Of a stretch of 38,732 bases of DNA, positions 16,420 through 26,476 are shown one piece after another (positions within the stretch are counted from its first letter, which is position 1; every line of letters starts with the position of its first letter). Source of the stretch: Albimonas sp051747505 (GTDB lineage: Bacteria > Pseudomonadota > Alphaproteobacteria > Rhodobacterales > Rhodobacteraceae); the NCBI GenBank assembly GCA_051747505.1, contig JBNJGE010000008.1:1-38732 (forward strand), in the 5' to 3' direction. The notes below the pieces were generated by a model, which was given only the letters and a program-made list of their open reading frames with translations, had not been told where the DNA came from and searched no databases. Both the position numbers and the translations under genes were made by a program.

Positions 16420-16483
16420 GGGCGTGACGCGTCGGCTCGCGTCGGGGGCGGGCGCCGGGAGGCCTGGGGGCTTCGACGTCGTG

Positions 16484-16601
16484 TTTCGCAAACGATGACG
16501 GCCGTGCGAGCGCGCCAGAAATTGGCGCGCGGGCGCCGGTGTTTCTGAATTTCACCTTTGATTGGAAGTATACTTGAAAGTATTTCACGCGCGCCTGCGA
16601 A
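16484..16601 (-). repeat. dispersed intergenic repeat, copy B (inverted relative to copy A)
   Basis: This is the reverse-complement counterpart of 13404-13520. It shares the exact 20 bp block (16545-16564), the GCGCGCCA/TGGCGCGC hairpin (about 16510-16530) and the same encoded YFQSKVKFR...TGARAP...PSSFAK pattern when read leftward. It lies between the small membrane protein gene and the BTAD regulator. Confidence 0.8.
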
Positions 16602-16657
16602 ATCGCCGGTCGCCGCGACGGCGACATGTCGGGTGCTGAGCTTGCCGCGCGCGCCGG

Positions 16658-18616
16658 TCAGCCGGCCTCCGGCAGCTCGGCCAGCAGGCGTTCCAGCGGC
16701 CCGGGGGCGGCGAAGGGGTGGGAGAGGCGCAGGGCGTCGGGGGACATGCGCGCCAGCGGGCGGGCGGCGGGGGCGAGGGTCTCGTCGGCCTCGGCCTCGC
16801 GGGCGAGCGCGCGCAGGCAGGCGGCGCGCAGCAGGCGGGTCTGGGCCCAGTCAGGGCGGGCGGCCAGCGCGCGGTCGGCGGCCTCGAGGGCGCCGGCCCA
16901 GTCGCCGGCGGCGAAGCGGGCCAGCGCGGGGGCGCGCAGCCACAGCGCCGCCTCGGCGGCGCCGGGGGCGGTCTCCAGTGCGCGGGCGGCCCAGCCTTCG
17001 GCCTCCGAGGCGTCGCCGGTCAGGGCCAGCAGGCGGGCCATCTCCCCGATGGCGGGGGCGAAGCCGGGGGCGAGCTCCAGCGCGCGGAGCTGGTGGGCGC
17101 GGGCGGAGGCGGGGTCCTCCATCAGGCTCGCGGCCAGGCCCATGACGTGCTGGGGCCAGGGGTCGCCGGGGGCGCGGCGCAGGGCGCGCAAGGCGAGCTC
17201 GCGGCCGCGGAAGGCGGCCTCGCGCGGCCCCGCGGACCAGCCGCAGGCGGCCTCCTCCAGGTGGCTGAGCGCCAGCAGGCAGAGCAGGGGCTCGGAGGCG
17301 CCCTCGCCGCGGGCGTCGGGCTCCAGCGCCGCGCGCAGGGCCTCGGCGGCGCGGGGGCCGCCATGGACGAGATGGGCGCGGGCGCGCATGAGGCGCCGCC
17401 AGGGGTCGGCGGCGGCCTGCGCCTCCGGCAGGGCGGCGGCGGCGCGAGTCTCGGCCTCCAGCAGCTCGGAGGCGAGCGCGCCGGAGACGAGGCGGGCGAG
17501 ACCGGCGGCGGGGGCGAGCTCCGAGCGCTCGGGCCATTCCAGGCGGCGCAGGGCGGCGGCGCCGGCCTCCCCGCGGGGCGCGGCGCCGGCGATCTCGGCC
17601 ACGGCGCCCTTGCCGGGGCTCAGGCGCAGGGTGACGGCGTAGTCGGCGGCCTCGGCCAGCGAGGGGGCGCCGGCGGCGAGCAGGGCGGCGCCGTCGGCCA
17701 CCCGCATCCAGCTCATGCGGCGCAGGGGCTCCAGCGCGGATTCGGCCACGGTGCGGGCGAGCGCCCCGGCCTCGCCGGTCTCGGGGCAGGGCAGGACGGC
17801 GAGGAGGGGGCGCGGGTCCGGCCCGGCGGGGTCGCGGGCCGGACGCGGGGCGGGGGCGGCGGCGGCGCGCGCGGCCTCGCGGGCGGCGGGGATCAGGGCC
17901 TCCAGGTCGGTCTCGGGGGGCTCGCCGAGCTCCTCGAGGAAGATCTCGCGGGCGCGCTCCACCTGGCGGCGGGCCTGGGCGAGGCGGCCGGCGGCGACGT
18001 GCAGGCGCACCAGCGCGGCGTGGACGTCCTCCTGCAGGGGGTCGATGGTCAGCAGGGCGCGGGCGGCGGCGGCGGCGCGCTGAAGCCGCCCGGCGCTTTC
18101 GTCGAGCAGCATGAGGCGCAGCAGCGCCTCGGTGGCGCGGGCCTCGATCTCGCTGTTGCGGGCCGCGGTCCAGTCCTCGAAGGGGATCTCGTTGACGGAG
18201 AGGGGGGCGAGGAAGGCGCCGCCGTAGAGCTCGGGCAGGGCGGCGAGGCCGGCGGCCTCGCGGGCCTCGCAGGCGGCCATGGCGCGGGCGTGGTCGGTGA
18301 CCACGGCGCCGGGGCGCAGGGCGAGCTGGCCGGCGGGGGTCTCGATCACGCGCTCGAACCGGGGGCCCAGCGCCCGCTTCATGCGCCGCAGCTCCTGGCG
18401 CAGGGAGGCGCGGCCCTGCTCGGCCGTGCCGCGGGACCACAGCAGCTCCACCAGCGAGTCGCGCGGGGCCGCCTGGCCGGGCTGGAGGGCCAGATAGGCC
18501 AGCAGGGCGAAGCCCTTGGCCCCCAGCCCGGTCAGGGCGGGGCCGCCGGGCTCGCGCGCGAGCGCGGCGCCGAGCAGGCGAAGCTCGAGCGCCGGGGCGG
18601 CGGGGTCCTCGGTCAT
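16658..18616 (-). CDS. BTAD/TPR transcriptional regulator (SARP-like architecture)
   Basis: A 652-residue regulator. Residues about 10-105 look like an OmpR/PhoB-type winged helix (LRLLGAALAREPGG...GAKGFALLAYLALQPGQAAPRDSLVELLW, ASLRQELRRMKRALG). Residues about 110-250 form a BTAD domain (LYGGAFLAPL...FEDWTAARNSEIEARATEALLRLMLL...ALLTIDPLQEDVHAALVRLHVAAGRLAQARRQVERAREIFLEELGEPPE). A long Ala-rich part with TPR-like helical pairs follows. Such proteins read a signal through the TPR region and activate promoters. The ATG at 18616 has GAGGGAG just upstream. No obvious target operon adjoins it. Codon use is extremely GC-rich, so the opposite strand is also open and should be ignored. Confidence 0.82.
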   Translation of the reverse strand: MTEDPAAPALELRLLGAALAREPGGPALTGLGAKGFALLAYLALQPGQAAPRDSLVELLWSRGTAEQGRASLRQELRRMKRALGPRFERVIETPAGQLALRPGAVVTDHARAMAACEAREAAGLAALPELYGGAFLAPLSVNEIPFEDWTAARNSEIEARATEALLRLMLLDESAGRLQRAAAAARALLTIDPLQEDVHAALVRLHVAAGRLAQARRQVERAREIFLEELGEPPETDLEALIPAAREAARAAAAPAPRPARDPAGPDPRPLLAVLPCPETGEAGALARTVAESALEPLRRMSWMRVADGAALLAAGAPSLAEAADYAVTLRLSPGKGAVAEIAGAAPRGEAGAAALRRLEWPERSELAPAAGLARLVSGALASELLEAETRAAAALPEAQAAADPWRRLMRARAHLVHGGPRAAEALRAALEPDARGEGASEPLLCLLALSHLEEAACGWSAGPREAAFRGRELALRALRRAPGDPWPQHVMGLAASLMEDPASARAHQLRALELAPGFAPAIGEMARLLALTGDASEAEGWAARALETAPGAAEAALWLRAPALARFAAGDWAGALEAADRALAARPDWAQTRLLRAACLRALAREAEADETLAPAARPLARMSPDALRLSHPFAAPGPLERLLAELPEAG

Positions 18617-18704
18617 GCATCTCCCTCGTGGGGGCCTTCTGGCGCCCGTTTGCGGACAGTTTCCTCTCGCCTCCGGGCCGGCGCAAGGGCCGCCGGCGCG
18701 AGGG

Positions 18705-20786
18705 TCAGGCGCGTTCGGCGAGGATGGAGAGGAAGACGGGGCCGAAGCGCTCCGCCCGCTGGGGGCCGACGCCGGGGATGGCGGCGAGGTCGTCGAGGCT
18801 CTCGGGGCGGCGCTCGACGATGCGCGCCAGCGTGGCGTTGGCGCAGGACAGCGGCTTGTCCGTGCCCTCCGGGCCGCGGGCGAGCTCGAGCTGGGCGGCG
18901 CGCAGGGCGTCGAAGAGGGGGCCGGCGCCCTCGCGCGCGGCGAGCTTGACGCGGGCGGGGTGGTCCCCGGGCGCGGGCTCGCCGGTGAGGACCTCGAGGA
19001 AGGCCGCGCCGTAGCGGGCGAGCTTGGCGGCGCCGACGCCGCTGCATTCGGCGAGCTCGTCCAGCGTGGTCGGCTTGCGGGCGACCATGTCGATCAGGGT
19101 GCGGTCGGGGAAGACGATGTAGGCGGGGGCCTTCTGCTCCTCCGCCAGGCGCCGGCGCAGGGACTTGAGGGCCGCCAGCAGGGGCTCGTCCTCCTCCGCC
19201 ACCAGCGCGGCGGGGGCGGGGCGGCGGTCCTTCTTCGCCGGCCGCGGGGCCTCGCGGCGCAGCTGCAGGGAGCGCTCGCCGCGCAGGACGGGGCGGGCCT
19301 CTTCCGTCAGCGACCAGCCTCCCGTTCTGAAGTCCACCGCCGCGAGGCCGAGCGCGTAGAGCTGGCGCAGGATGCCGCGCCACTCCCCGGCGGGGCGGTC
19401 CTGGCCGATGCCGAAGACCGAGAGGCGGTCATGGCCGAGGCGCTCGCCGCGGGCGTCCGTCTTTCCCATCAGCACGCCGATGACGTGCTCGGCGCCGAAG
19501 CGCTCCCCGGTGCGGTAGATGGCCGACAGCGCCTTGCGGGCGGCCTCGGTCCCGTCGAAGAGCTCCGGGGGCGTGAGGCAGAGGTCGCAGGCGCCGCAGG
19601 GCTCCTCGCGCCGCTCCCCGAAATAGGCGAGCAGGGTCTGGCGGCGGCAGCGGGGGGCCTCGGCCAGCGCCAGCAGGGCGTTGAGGCGCTGGTGGTCGGC
19701 GCGCTTGCGCGCGTCGGGGGCCAGCGACTCGTCGATCTGCATGCGACGCAGCTTGATGTCGTCCACGCCGTAGAGGGTCAGGGTTTCGGCGGGCGCGCCG
19801 TCGCGCCCCGCGCGGCCGATCTCCTGGTAGTAGGACTCGACGGATTTCGGCAGGTCGGCGTGGGCGACGAAGCGGATGTCGGGCTTGTCCACGCCCATGC
19901 CGAAGGCGACGGTGGCGCAGATCACCAGCCCGTCCTCGCGGTTGAAGCGGTCCTGCGTCTCGCTGCGCGTCTCGGCGTCGAGGCCGGCGTGGTAGGGGAG
20001 CGCCGGGATGCCCTCCTCGTTCAGCGCCTTCGCCAGAACCTCCGTCTTGTTGCGCGAGCCGGCGTAGACGATGCCGGAGCGGCCGGCGCGGGGCTTGACG
20101 AAGTCGAGCAGCTGCTTTCGCGGCTGGGCCTTGGGCTGGAAGGCGAGGAAGAGCTCGGGGCGGTCGAAGCCGCGCAGGAAGACGGCGGGGCCGGGGGCGT
20201 CGTCGGTCAGCGCCTCGGGGCCGTCATGGTCGAACAGGCGCAGCAGGATCTCGGCGCGGGTCTCGGCGTCGGCGGTGGCGGTGAAGGCGGCGGTCTGGAC
20301 GCCCAGCTCGCGGCGCAGGTCGCCGATGGTCAGGTAGTCGGGGCGGAAGTCGTGGCCCCACTGGGAGACGCAGTGCGCCTCGTCCACCGCCAGCAGGGAG
20401 ACGGGGATGCGGGCGAGGAGCTGGCGCGAGGACGTCAGCCGCTCGGGCGCCAGGTAGAGGAGCTTGAGGGCGCCGCGGTCGATCGCGTCGAAGACGCGCT
20501 CGGTCTCGTCGGGGGAGTTGGCGGAGGTCAGCGCGCCCGCCTCCACGCCCGCCTCGCGCAGCGCGGCCACCTGGTCGCGCATCAGGGCGATGAGAGGGGA
20601 GACGACCACCGTGACGCCCTCGCGCGCCAGCGCGGGGAGCTGGTAGCACAGCGACTTGCCGCCGCCCGTGGGCATGATGGCCAGCGCGTCGCGGCCCGCC
20701 TGGATGGCCTCCACGACCTCCTCCTGGCCGGGGCGGAAGGCGTCGAAGCCGAAGACGGAGCGGAGGGTCGCGTGCAGGTCTTGCAT
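18705..20786 (-). CDS. recQ: ATP-dependent DNA helicase RecQ
   Basis: The 693-residue superfamily 2 3'-5' DNA helicase acts in recombination and replication-fork repair. It has motif I TGGGKSLCYQLPAL, DEAH in LAVDEAHCVSQWGHDFRPDY, motif VI region QEIGRAGRDG, a zinc-binding RQC segment (CRRQTLLAYFGE..CGACDLC) and a winged helix. Two HRDC-like domains follow at the C-terminus, one ending SGVGAAKLARYG and the other GVGPQRAERFG. Tandem HRDC domains are longer than the single one in E. coli RecQ. The ATG at 20786 begins immediately before the typical helicase N-terminus (SVFGFDAFRPGQEEVV). Confidence 0.96.
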   Translation of the reverse strand: MQDLHATLRSVFGFDAFRPGQEEVVEAIQAGRDALAIMPTGGGKSLCYQLPALAREGVTVVVSPLIALMRDQVAALREAGVEAGALTSANSPDETERVFDAIDRGALKLLYLAPERLTSSRQLLARIPVSLLAVDEAHCVSQWGHDFRPDYLTIGDLRRELGVQTAAFTATADAETRAEILLRLFDHDGPEALTDDAPGPAVFLRGFDRPELFLAFQPKAQPRKQLLDFVKPRAGRSGIVYAGSRNKTEVLAKALNEEGIPALPYHAGLDAETRSETQDRFNREDGLVICATVAFGMGVDKPDIRFVAHADLPKSVESYYQEIGRAGRDGAPAETLTLYGVDDIKLRRMQIDESLAPDARKRADHQRLNALLALAEAPRCRRQTLLAYFGERREEPCGACDLCLTPPELFDGTEAARKALSAIYRTGERFGAEHVIGVLMGKTDARGERLGHDRLSVFGIGQDRPAGEWRGILRQLYALGLAAVDFRTGGWSLTEEARPVLRGERSLQLRREAPRPAKKDRRPAPAALVAEEDEPLLAALKSLRRRLAEEQKAPAYIVFPDRTLIDMVARKPTTLDELAECSGVGAAKLARYGAAFLEVLTGEPAPGDHPARVKLAAREGAGPLFDALRAAQLELARGPEGTDKPLSCANATLARIVERRPESLDDLAAIPGVGPQRAERFGPVFLSILAERA

Positions 20787-20893
20787 GAGGCGCGGGGATT
20801 CTTCCGGCAGGCTTGCGGGACGGGGCGCAGGCTAGGCGAGCGGACAGGCGAAGGCGAGGGGGCGCCGCTGCGTCAGGCGCGCGGCGGGGCTGG

Positions 20894-21504
20894 TCAGACC
20901 GGCTGGTCGAGGATGGCGAGGGGCCCGCGCTCGCCGGCGGCGAAGCGGCGCAGGGCGGCGGGGTAGAGGCGGTGCTCCTGGCGCAGGACGCGGGCGGCGA
21001 GCGTGGTCGGGTCGTCGCCGGGCAGGAGGGGGACGACGGCCTGGGCGCGGATGGGGCCGGAGTCGAGCTCGGCCGTGACCTCGTGGACGGTGCAGCCATG
21101 GACGCAGACGCCGGCCTCCAGCGCGCGCGCGTGAGTGTCGAGGCCGGGGAAGAGGGGGAGCAGCGAGGGGTGGATGTTGAGCATCCGGCCCTCCCACGGC
21201 GCGACGAAGCCGGGGGTGAGGACGCGCATGAAGCCGGCGAGGCAGATGAGGTCGATGCGGGCTTCCGCGAGGGCGGCGGTCAGCTCGGCCTCGAAGGCGG
21301 GGCGGTCGCCGCGGAAGGGGCGGCTGTCGATGGCGGCCGTGGGAACGCCGCGGGCGGCGGCCTTTTTCAGGCCGGCGGCCTCGGGGCGGTTGGAGAGGAC
21401 CAGCGCCGGTTCCGCCGGGTGGTCGGGCTCGGCCATGTCGGCCAGCAGCGCCTCCATGTTGGAGCCGGAGCCGGAGATGAGGATGGCGACGCGGGGCTTG
21501 GCGC

Positions 21505-21508
<4 letters not shown>
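20894..21508 (-). CDS. purN: phosphoribosylglycinamide formyltransferase
   Basis: The 204-residue enzyme transfers a formyl group from 10-formyl-THF to GAR in purine synthesis. Visible motifs are RVAILISGSGSNMEALL at the N-terminus, the catalytic region LAGFMRVLTPGFV...NIHPSLLPLFPG and GCTVHEVTAELDSGPI, which carries the conserved His and Asp. The start is the GTG at 21508, which overlaps the purM stop (GTGA), so the two genes are coupled. No ATG precedes the conserved strand. Confidence 0.96.
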
Positions 21509-22545
<1,037 letters not shown>

Positions 22546-22694
22546 GTGGGGTCCCTTTCCTGAGGCGGGTCGCGGGGGCCTGCTTAGCGGCTCGCGCCGC
22601 GCGGGGGAAGCGGGGGGCAGGAGGCCGTTGACCCTGCGCGCGCCGGGGCGCTACATCGTGCCGCGCCGCTCGCGCGGGCGGCGGCCGCGCGAGG

Positions 22695-22771
22695 GGCCCC
22701 TTAGCTCAACCGGATAGAGCGGCGGACTTCTAATCCGCAGGTTGCAGGTTCGAGTCCTGCAGGGGTCGCCA
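22695..22771 (+). tRNA. tRNA-Arg (anticodon TCT), integration site
   Basis: A complete 77 nt cloverleaf with CCA encoded. The acceptor is GGCCCCT paired with AGGGGTC. The D arm contains AGCTCAACCGGATAGAGC, the anticodon stem is GCGGA/TCCGC with loop CTTCTAA (TCT, reads AGA/AGG), and the T arm is TGCAGGTTCGAGTCCTGCA. The last 50 bases (22722-22771) are repeated exactly at 34984-35033, so the element restored the tRNA 3' half on insertion. Confidence 0.97.
22722..22771 (+). repeat. attL: 50 bp direct repeat within the tRNA
   Basis: The 50 bases beginning GCGGACTTCT and ending GGGGTCGCCA are identical to 34984-35033. Identity stops immediately on both sides. The repeat covers the anticodon stem-loop, T arm and acceptor 3' strand, typical for tyrosine-integrase attachment sites in tRNA genes. 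Confidence 0.95.
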
Positions 22772-23330
22772 AGGATTTCAAATTCTTAGCCGGCGGCTTT
22801 TCAGGGCGGCGCTTCTAAAGGTAGCACATCAGGTAGCAAAGCGAGCCGTAGCGAGTGGGCCGCATGGATTTCTGCGGCAATTTTCTGGGCAGGCAACGCG
22901 CCGCCGCCTTGCCCTCCCCATTCAACGCTTCCCGCGGAGCCTGTGCGGCCCATGCACGCGTTCAAGATCGAAGCAAGCTTGGGGGCGGCCCACCTAGTGG
23001 TTCCTTCCACCGAGGGGATGAGTCCGCTTCGAGCCCTGAACCGACGCACAGACCCAGCTCAATGCTGCGTGTGCATCGGGCCGCTGTCAGCCCGAAGTGG
23101 ACCTACGGACCGATACTGGAATCTGCGATAGCTGACCGTCGCGCCGCGAATCGCGGACGGGTAAACAGTAAGAATCTGAGGTCGTTTGCAGCGACGACTC
23201 ACCCGAGCGACAACGGTATGCAGAGGTTTGCACGGCAACGGACGGGGTGCATACTTCCACCGACCCATCTCTTGTCAGCGCACTACGAACCAGTCAAGTT
23301 CAAGCGGCACAGACCAAGGACAGGGTCGAA
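22772..23330. other. 559 bp left-end non-coding region
   Basis: There is no convincing gene. It contains the left arm-type integrase sites (22819-22838). A weak promoter-like pair for the pentapeptide gene is TTGCAC (23228-23233), 16 nt, CATACT (23250-23255). The rest is unassigned; short open frames here lack coding character. Confidence 0.5.
22819..22838 (+). promoter_or_regulatory. left arm-type integrase-binding sites
   Basis: Two copies of AGGTAGCA (22819-22826 and 22831-22838), 12 bp apart start to start, lie 48 bp inside the left end. The same octamer and variants occur inside the right end, which is the pattern expected for arm sites of a tyrosine recombinase. Confidence 0.6.
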
Positions 23331-25010
23331 ATGGGCGATAGAAAACCGCAGCGGGACATGCTCGACTGGTTGGGCATCAGGTACGCGCCCGATTGGCAGG
23401 TGGCGCGACCGCTGGGGCGGATCTTGGCGGTTTTCATAGCGCTACTGATCTTCGGGGCATATTTTGCTGCCTTTGCGATTGTCTATGGCGTTCTCTTTGA
23501 CGGGACCGCGGCGAGCCTCGGCACGGGGGCGCTCATCGCCGCGCTTCTCGGGGCGCCCTTCCTGGTCTGGGGGACGGTGCTGAAGCATCAAACGCTGCGC
23601 TATCAGAAAGAAGGGCACATCACCGACCGGATCACATCAGCGGTGCAGCAATTAGGGGCAGAGAAGGCAGTGAACCGAATTGGTAGACCGGTTACGATTT
23701 GGACCGGTAAGCCAAAGAGAGTTTCGTGCAACAACGAGCTAAAGGACAAGTATCTTGATGAACCTCGATCAAAGGTGGTCGGGAGCGAATGGACTCAAAG
23801 TTATAACGAAGAGATCGATGACGTCTGGGAAGGTATTCTTTACGACATTTCAATTTGGCCGAGCGAAAAAACAATCATTCAGTGGCAAGGCGAGGAAATT
23901 GTACCACTGGATAACGAAGAAATTGGCAGTGTCGGAGGCTGGCAGGTTTTTACAGAAACCGAGCCTAATATCGAAGTGCGCATTGGTGCGATCCTGTCGC
24001 TGGAACGCATCGCGCAGGATTCGACGCTCCATGACAAGGGGCGCGATCATGTGCGCGTGATGGAGATTTTGTGTGCCTATGTGAGGGAGAACGCTCCTGC
24101 GGGTGAAGCTCCCGACTTCCCATTTCCTCAAGGATGCAAACAAGACACTCTTGAGGAAAAAGGAGAAACTCCACCGAGCTGGCCCTCCAACGAGTTCACG
24201 CCACGAGCTGACGTTCAACTTGCGCTGTCAGTAATTGGCCGCCGAACACCGCAGCAAGTGAGCGTTGAAAGAAATCACGTCACTCAAGATGCAAGGGGAT
24301 ATAGGATTGATCTATCAAGGACAAATTTACGCTATGCAGATTTGCAGTATCTGAATTTTCAGAAAGCGAATTTCTTTCGTAGCCAGATGCAAGCTGCCTT
24401 TTGCAAGGGTGCCAATTTCGAAGGCGCGAACTTTGTATACTGTGAGTTAACAGGAATAAGTGCTGCAAACGCAAACTTCTCAGGATCTAAAATAGAAATA
24501 GCAGACTTTTCGCACGCCACACTTACAGATGCAAATCTATGTGACTGCAAAATATCACACACGCATTTTGTCAGAACCAATATGAAGGGCGCGAAACTTC
24601 GTTTTCTTGAAAATACGAATAATAGCGAGGTAAATCGTGCCTTCTTCATTGATAGCGACTTGAAAGGAGCATCTATTGAAGGCGACTTGTTTGGAGTGAT
24701 TTTTTCACTTAGAATTCTGCCAGATGAGACGCTACCCCGTGGCATATCCGGCGTGGGCTTCAAAGAGTGCCGCATCGCAGGAATCCGTCGAATATTCGGA
24801 AATACCCACTGCGAGTCAGCTATCCCAGCTAATTGGCTCGGTGCAACATTTGGTGATGCCAGCGTGATGCTGACGGAGGATATGCCGCGCCCCGCCCACT
24901 GGCCAGATTGGGAATTGCCGTCGGATGGAGCCAATAGCTTCAATGCCGAATGGCGTGAGTGGTGGGCCAATCCCTTGGAATACGTACCGCCACCCGCACC
25001 CGCAGGCTGA
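23331..25010 (+). CDS. pentapeptide-repeat membrane protein
   Basis: A 559-residue protein. Two membrane helices (about 31-55 and 62-83) precede a cytoplasmic-looking section of about 240 residues. A conserved box, VRIGAILSLERIAQDSTLHD..DHVRVMEILCAYVRENAP, comes next and is often seen before pentapeptide repeats in alphaproteobacterial proteins. A pentapeptide-repeat beta helix of A(D/N)Lxx units (LRYADLQYLNFQKANFF...ANFEGANF...ANANFSGSKIEIADFSHATLTDANL) spans about residues 325-430. The ATG at 23331 follows AAGGACAGGG. The repeat section is A/T-rich while the N-terminal part is GC-rich, so the gene itself looks mosaic. Its role is unknown; it is element cargo, possibly host-beneficial or anti-phage. 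Confidence 0.8.
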   Translation: MGDRKPQRDMLDWLGIRYAPDWQVARPLGRILAVFIALLIFGAYFAAFAIVYGVLFDGTAASLGTGALIAALLGAPFLVWGTVLKHQTLRYQKEGHITDRITSAVQQLGAEKAVNRIGRPVTIWTGKPKRVSCNNELKDKYLDEPRSKVVGSEWTQSYNEEIDDVWEGILYDISIWPSEKTIIQWQGEEIVPLDNEEIGSVGGWQVFTETEPNIEVRIGAILSLERIAQDSTLHDKGRDHVRVMEILCAYVRENAPAGEAPDFPFPQGCKQDTLEEKGETPPSWPSNEFTPRADVQLALSVIGRRTPQQVSVERNHVTQDARGYRIDLSRTNLRYADLQYLNFQKANFFRSQMQAAFCKGANFEGANFVYCELTGISAANANFSGSKIEIADFSHATLTDANLCDCKISHTHFVRTNMKGAKLRFLENTNNSEVNRAFFIDSDLKGASIEGDLFGVIFSLRILPDETLPRGISGVGFKECRIAGIRRIFGNTHCESAIPANWLGATFGDASVMLTEDMPRPAHWPDWELPSDGANSFNAEWREWWANPLEYVPPPAPAG

Positions 25011-25556
25011 CCGCATCGCATTTGTGCGCGTGATTTTGTGTTTAGCCTAAACGGCCACTGTCGGGGAACTGCTCAAACTTTGCAAATCCCGCTCCCTGCG
25101 GATAGCGGCCACACGGGCTACCCATGCCGCAGCTGCAGCGAACGGCAGGAAGGTCCGCATAGCCGACGAACACCGTCCCGCGGCCCGAAGCATCTGAGTC
25201 CGATCCATAGAACCTTCGGCTTCATCCGCGCCAAGGACGGGGCCACAGTTCGCGCAATCATCCGTGCGGCGCCCGGCCTGCGGCTAATCCCGATGGAGCC
25301 GCGCATGACGTGGCCTGGCGCGCCGGAGCCCCTCACGGGTTAGAGCCATGGGGTCGGGTCGGAGCTGGACGAGGTGCTAACGACGAGCCGACACCGGCGC
25401 GGACGCTGAGGAGGGCGGGCATCGCGGGGGCTCCGGGTTTGGCGGGTGCGGGGGAGGATGGCGGGTTAAAATTTGACAATAGAAACAATTCAATACTTAG
25501 ATAGATTCGCTAACCTGAGAACCACTATTCGGCCAACGAGTCTCAAAAGACTAGCT
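25011..25556. other. 546 bp region with a gene remnant
   Basis: There is no intact gene. The middle (about 25210-25343) carries a decayed coding fragment described separately. The right end, from about 25470, is A/T-rich and approaches the end of the small membrane-protein gene. Confidence 0.5.
25210..25343 (+). pseudogene. decayed coding fragment, copy 1
   Basis: The frame ending at 25343 encodes GATVRAIIRAAPGLRLIPMEPRMTWPGAPEPLTG and stops. It is clearly related to the frame at 26340-26480 (RAVIPAVVPRLRTMPLDPRRMSPGASERLTHL). The shared core is RA(I/V)I, LR.(I/M)P.(E/D)PR, PGA.E.LT. No start, ribosome binding site or longer homologous context is visible. It looks like the C-terminal relic of a gene duplicated or shuffled within the element. 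Confidence 0.4.
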
Positions 25557-26015
25557 CTAAAATCTCCGCCCTACCTCTTTCTGCATCTTTCTTGGGCCTT
25601 CTTGAATACTAGGGGTTTTTTTGCCCGGAGCCCTGTCTTTTTCGCTTCTAGATTCTGAATAACCAGTGGCTTCTAGTACCTTCTCTTTACTATCTATCCC
25701 CTCCCGGTTCCGCTCTATTAGCAACAGCTCACGCGTCATTTCGGCTGTATCCATAGTAGCCTTGAAGTGCTGGGACATTGCTACTACGATAAATCCGCCA
25801 AGCGCTATGCCTAAGCCCGGAATCATGGCTAGTAGGTGAAATAGAAAGGGTGCCTCGCCCGATCCGAAGCCTCTTGAGGCAACACCAAATATTCCTCCAC
25901 CGGCAAGCCCTGCTATGGCTACGACCACCCCGAAGATAACAACGAGCCAACCAAGAAACTCAACAAAAGAGCTTACGGAGCGCCCCGCAGCATATGATCT
26001 CTCATAGTGCACCAT
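25557..26015 (-). CDS. small membrane protein, unknown function
   Basis: The 152-residue protein has two membrane helices, FVEFLGWLVVIFGVVVAIAGLAGGGIFG and HLLAMIPGLGIALGGFIVVAM, and a charged C-terminal tail of about 65 residues (MTRELLLIERNREGIDSKEKVL... and a Lys/Arg-rich end). The start ATG at 26015 has GGGGGT nearby upstream. A/T content is higher than in host genes. Similar small two-helix proteins occur in alphaproteobacterial accessory regions, but I cannot assign a function. Confidence 0.65.
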   Translation of the reverse strand: MVHYERSYAAGRSVSSFVEFLGWLVVIFGVVVAIAGLAGGGIFGVASRGFGSGEAPFLFHLLAMIPGLGIALGGFIVVAMSQHFKATMDTAEMTRELLLIERNREGIDSKEKVLEATGYSESRSEKDRAPGKKTPSIQEGPRKMQKEVGRRF

Positions 26016-26476
26016 TAGATACCCCCATCATCAAGGACTGACTCGAATACCCGCCGGTGGCAAAACTGCCACCGCCTCGTTCCCAAAACAAGGAAAGAAA
26101 TAAGCAACTTTAAACTCCTCCACTTCCATTAGCCTTCCACCGCCTTGATCGCCCCGGCGATCTGCGGCGTCAGGGGGTATTCGCCAGGCAGGCGCATCTA
26201 TCTCGCAGGACAGGTCTGCGCACATCAATGACTGATTCACCGCAGTGCGGCGCGTTTGCTGGCGGCAGGATCACCGATGACCGGAGCATAAAGCGCAAGC
26301 ACACCTGCCGTGGGGACCAGCCCCACGAAGGCGACTTGCGTCGCCTGGCTCGGAGCGCCGAGGCCGAGGCCGCGGCTCGCGCAGTCATCCCGGCTGTTGT
26401 CCCCCGCCTGCGCACCATGCCGCTGGATCCGCGCAGGATGTCGCCAGGGGCGTCGGAGCGCTTGACGCATTTGGAC
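26016..26476. other. 461 bp region of decayed sequence
   Basis: There is no intact gene. A hairpin GGTGGCA/TGCCACC lies at about 26055-26072 without a U-tract. On the minus strand a short frame, GEYPLTPQIAGAIKAVEG then stop, near 26130-26185 looks like the end of a lost gene. The right part carries decayed copy 2. Confidence 0.45.

Noticed and set aside
16718..18949. Long rightward frame (about 743 codons) opposite the BTAD regulator
   Set aside because: Gly/Ala/Gln-rich low-complexity translation with no motifs; it is the antisense shadow of a very GC-rich gene.
18516..20966. Long rightward frame opposite recQ
   Set aside because: It mirrors recQ exactly; the helicase motifs on the minus strand are complete, so this frame is not a gene.
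26055..26072. GGTGGCA/TGCCACC hairpin as a terminator
   Set aside because: No U-tract on either strand and no gene end immediately before it.
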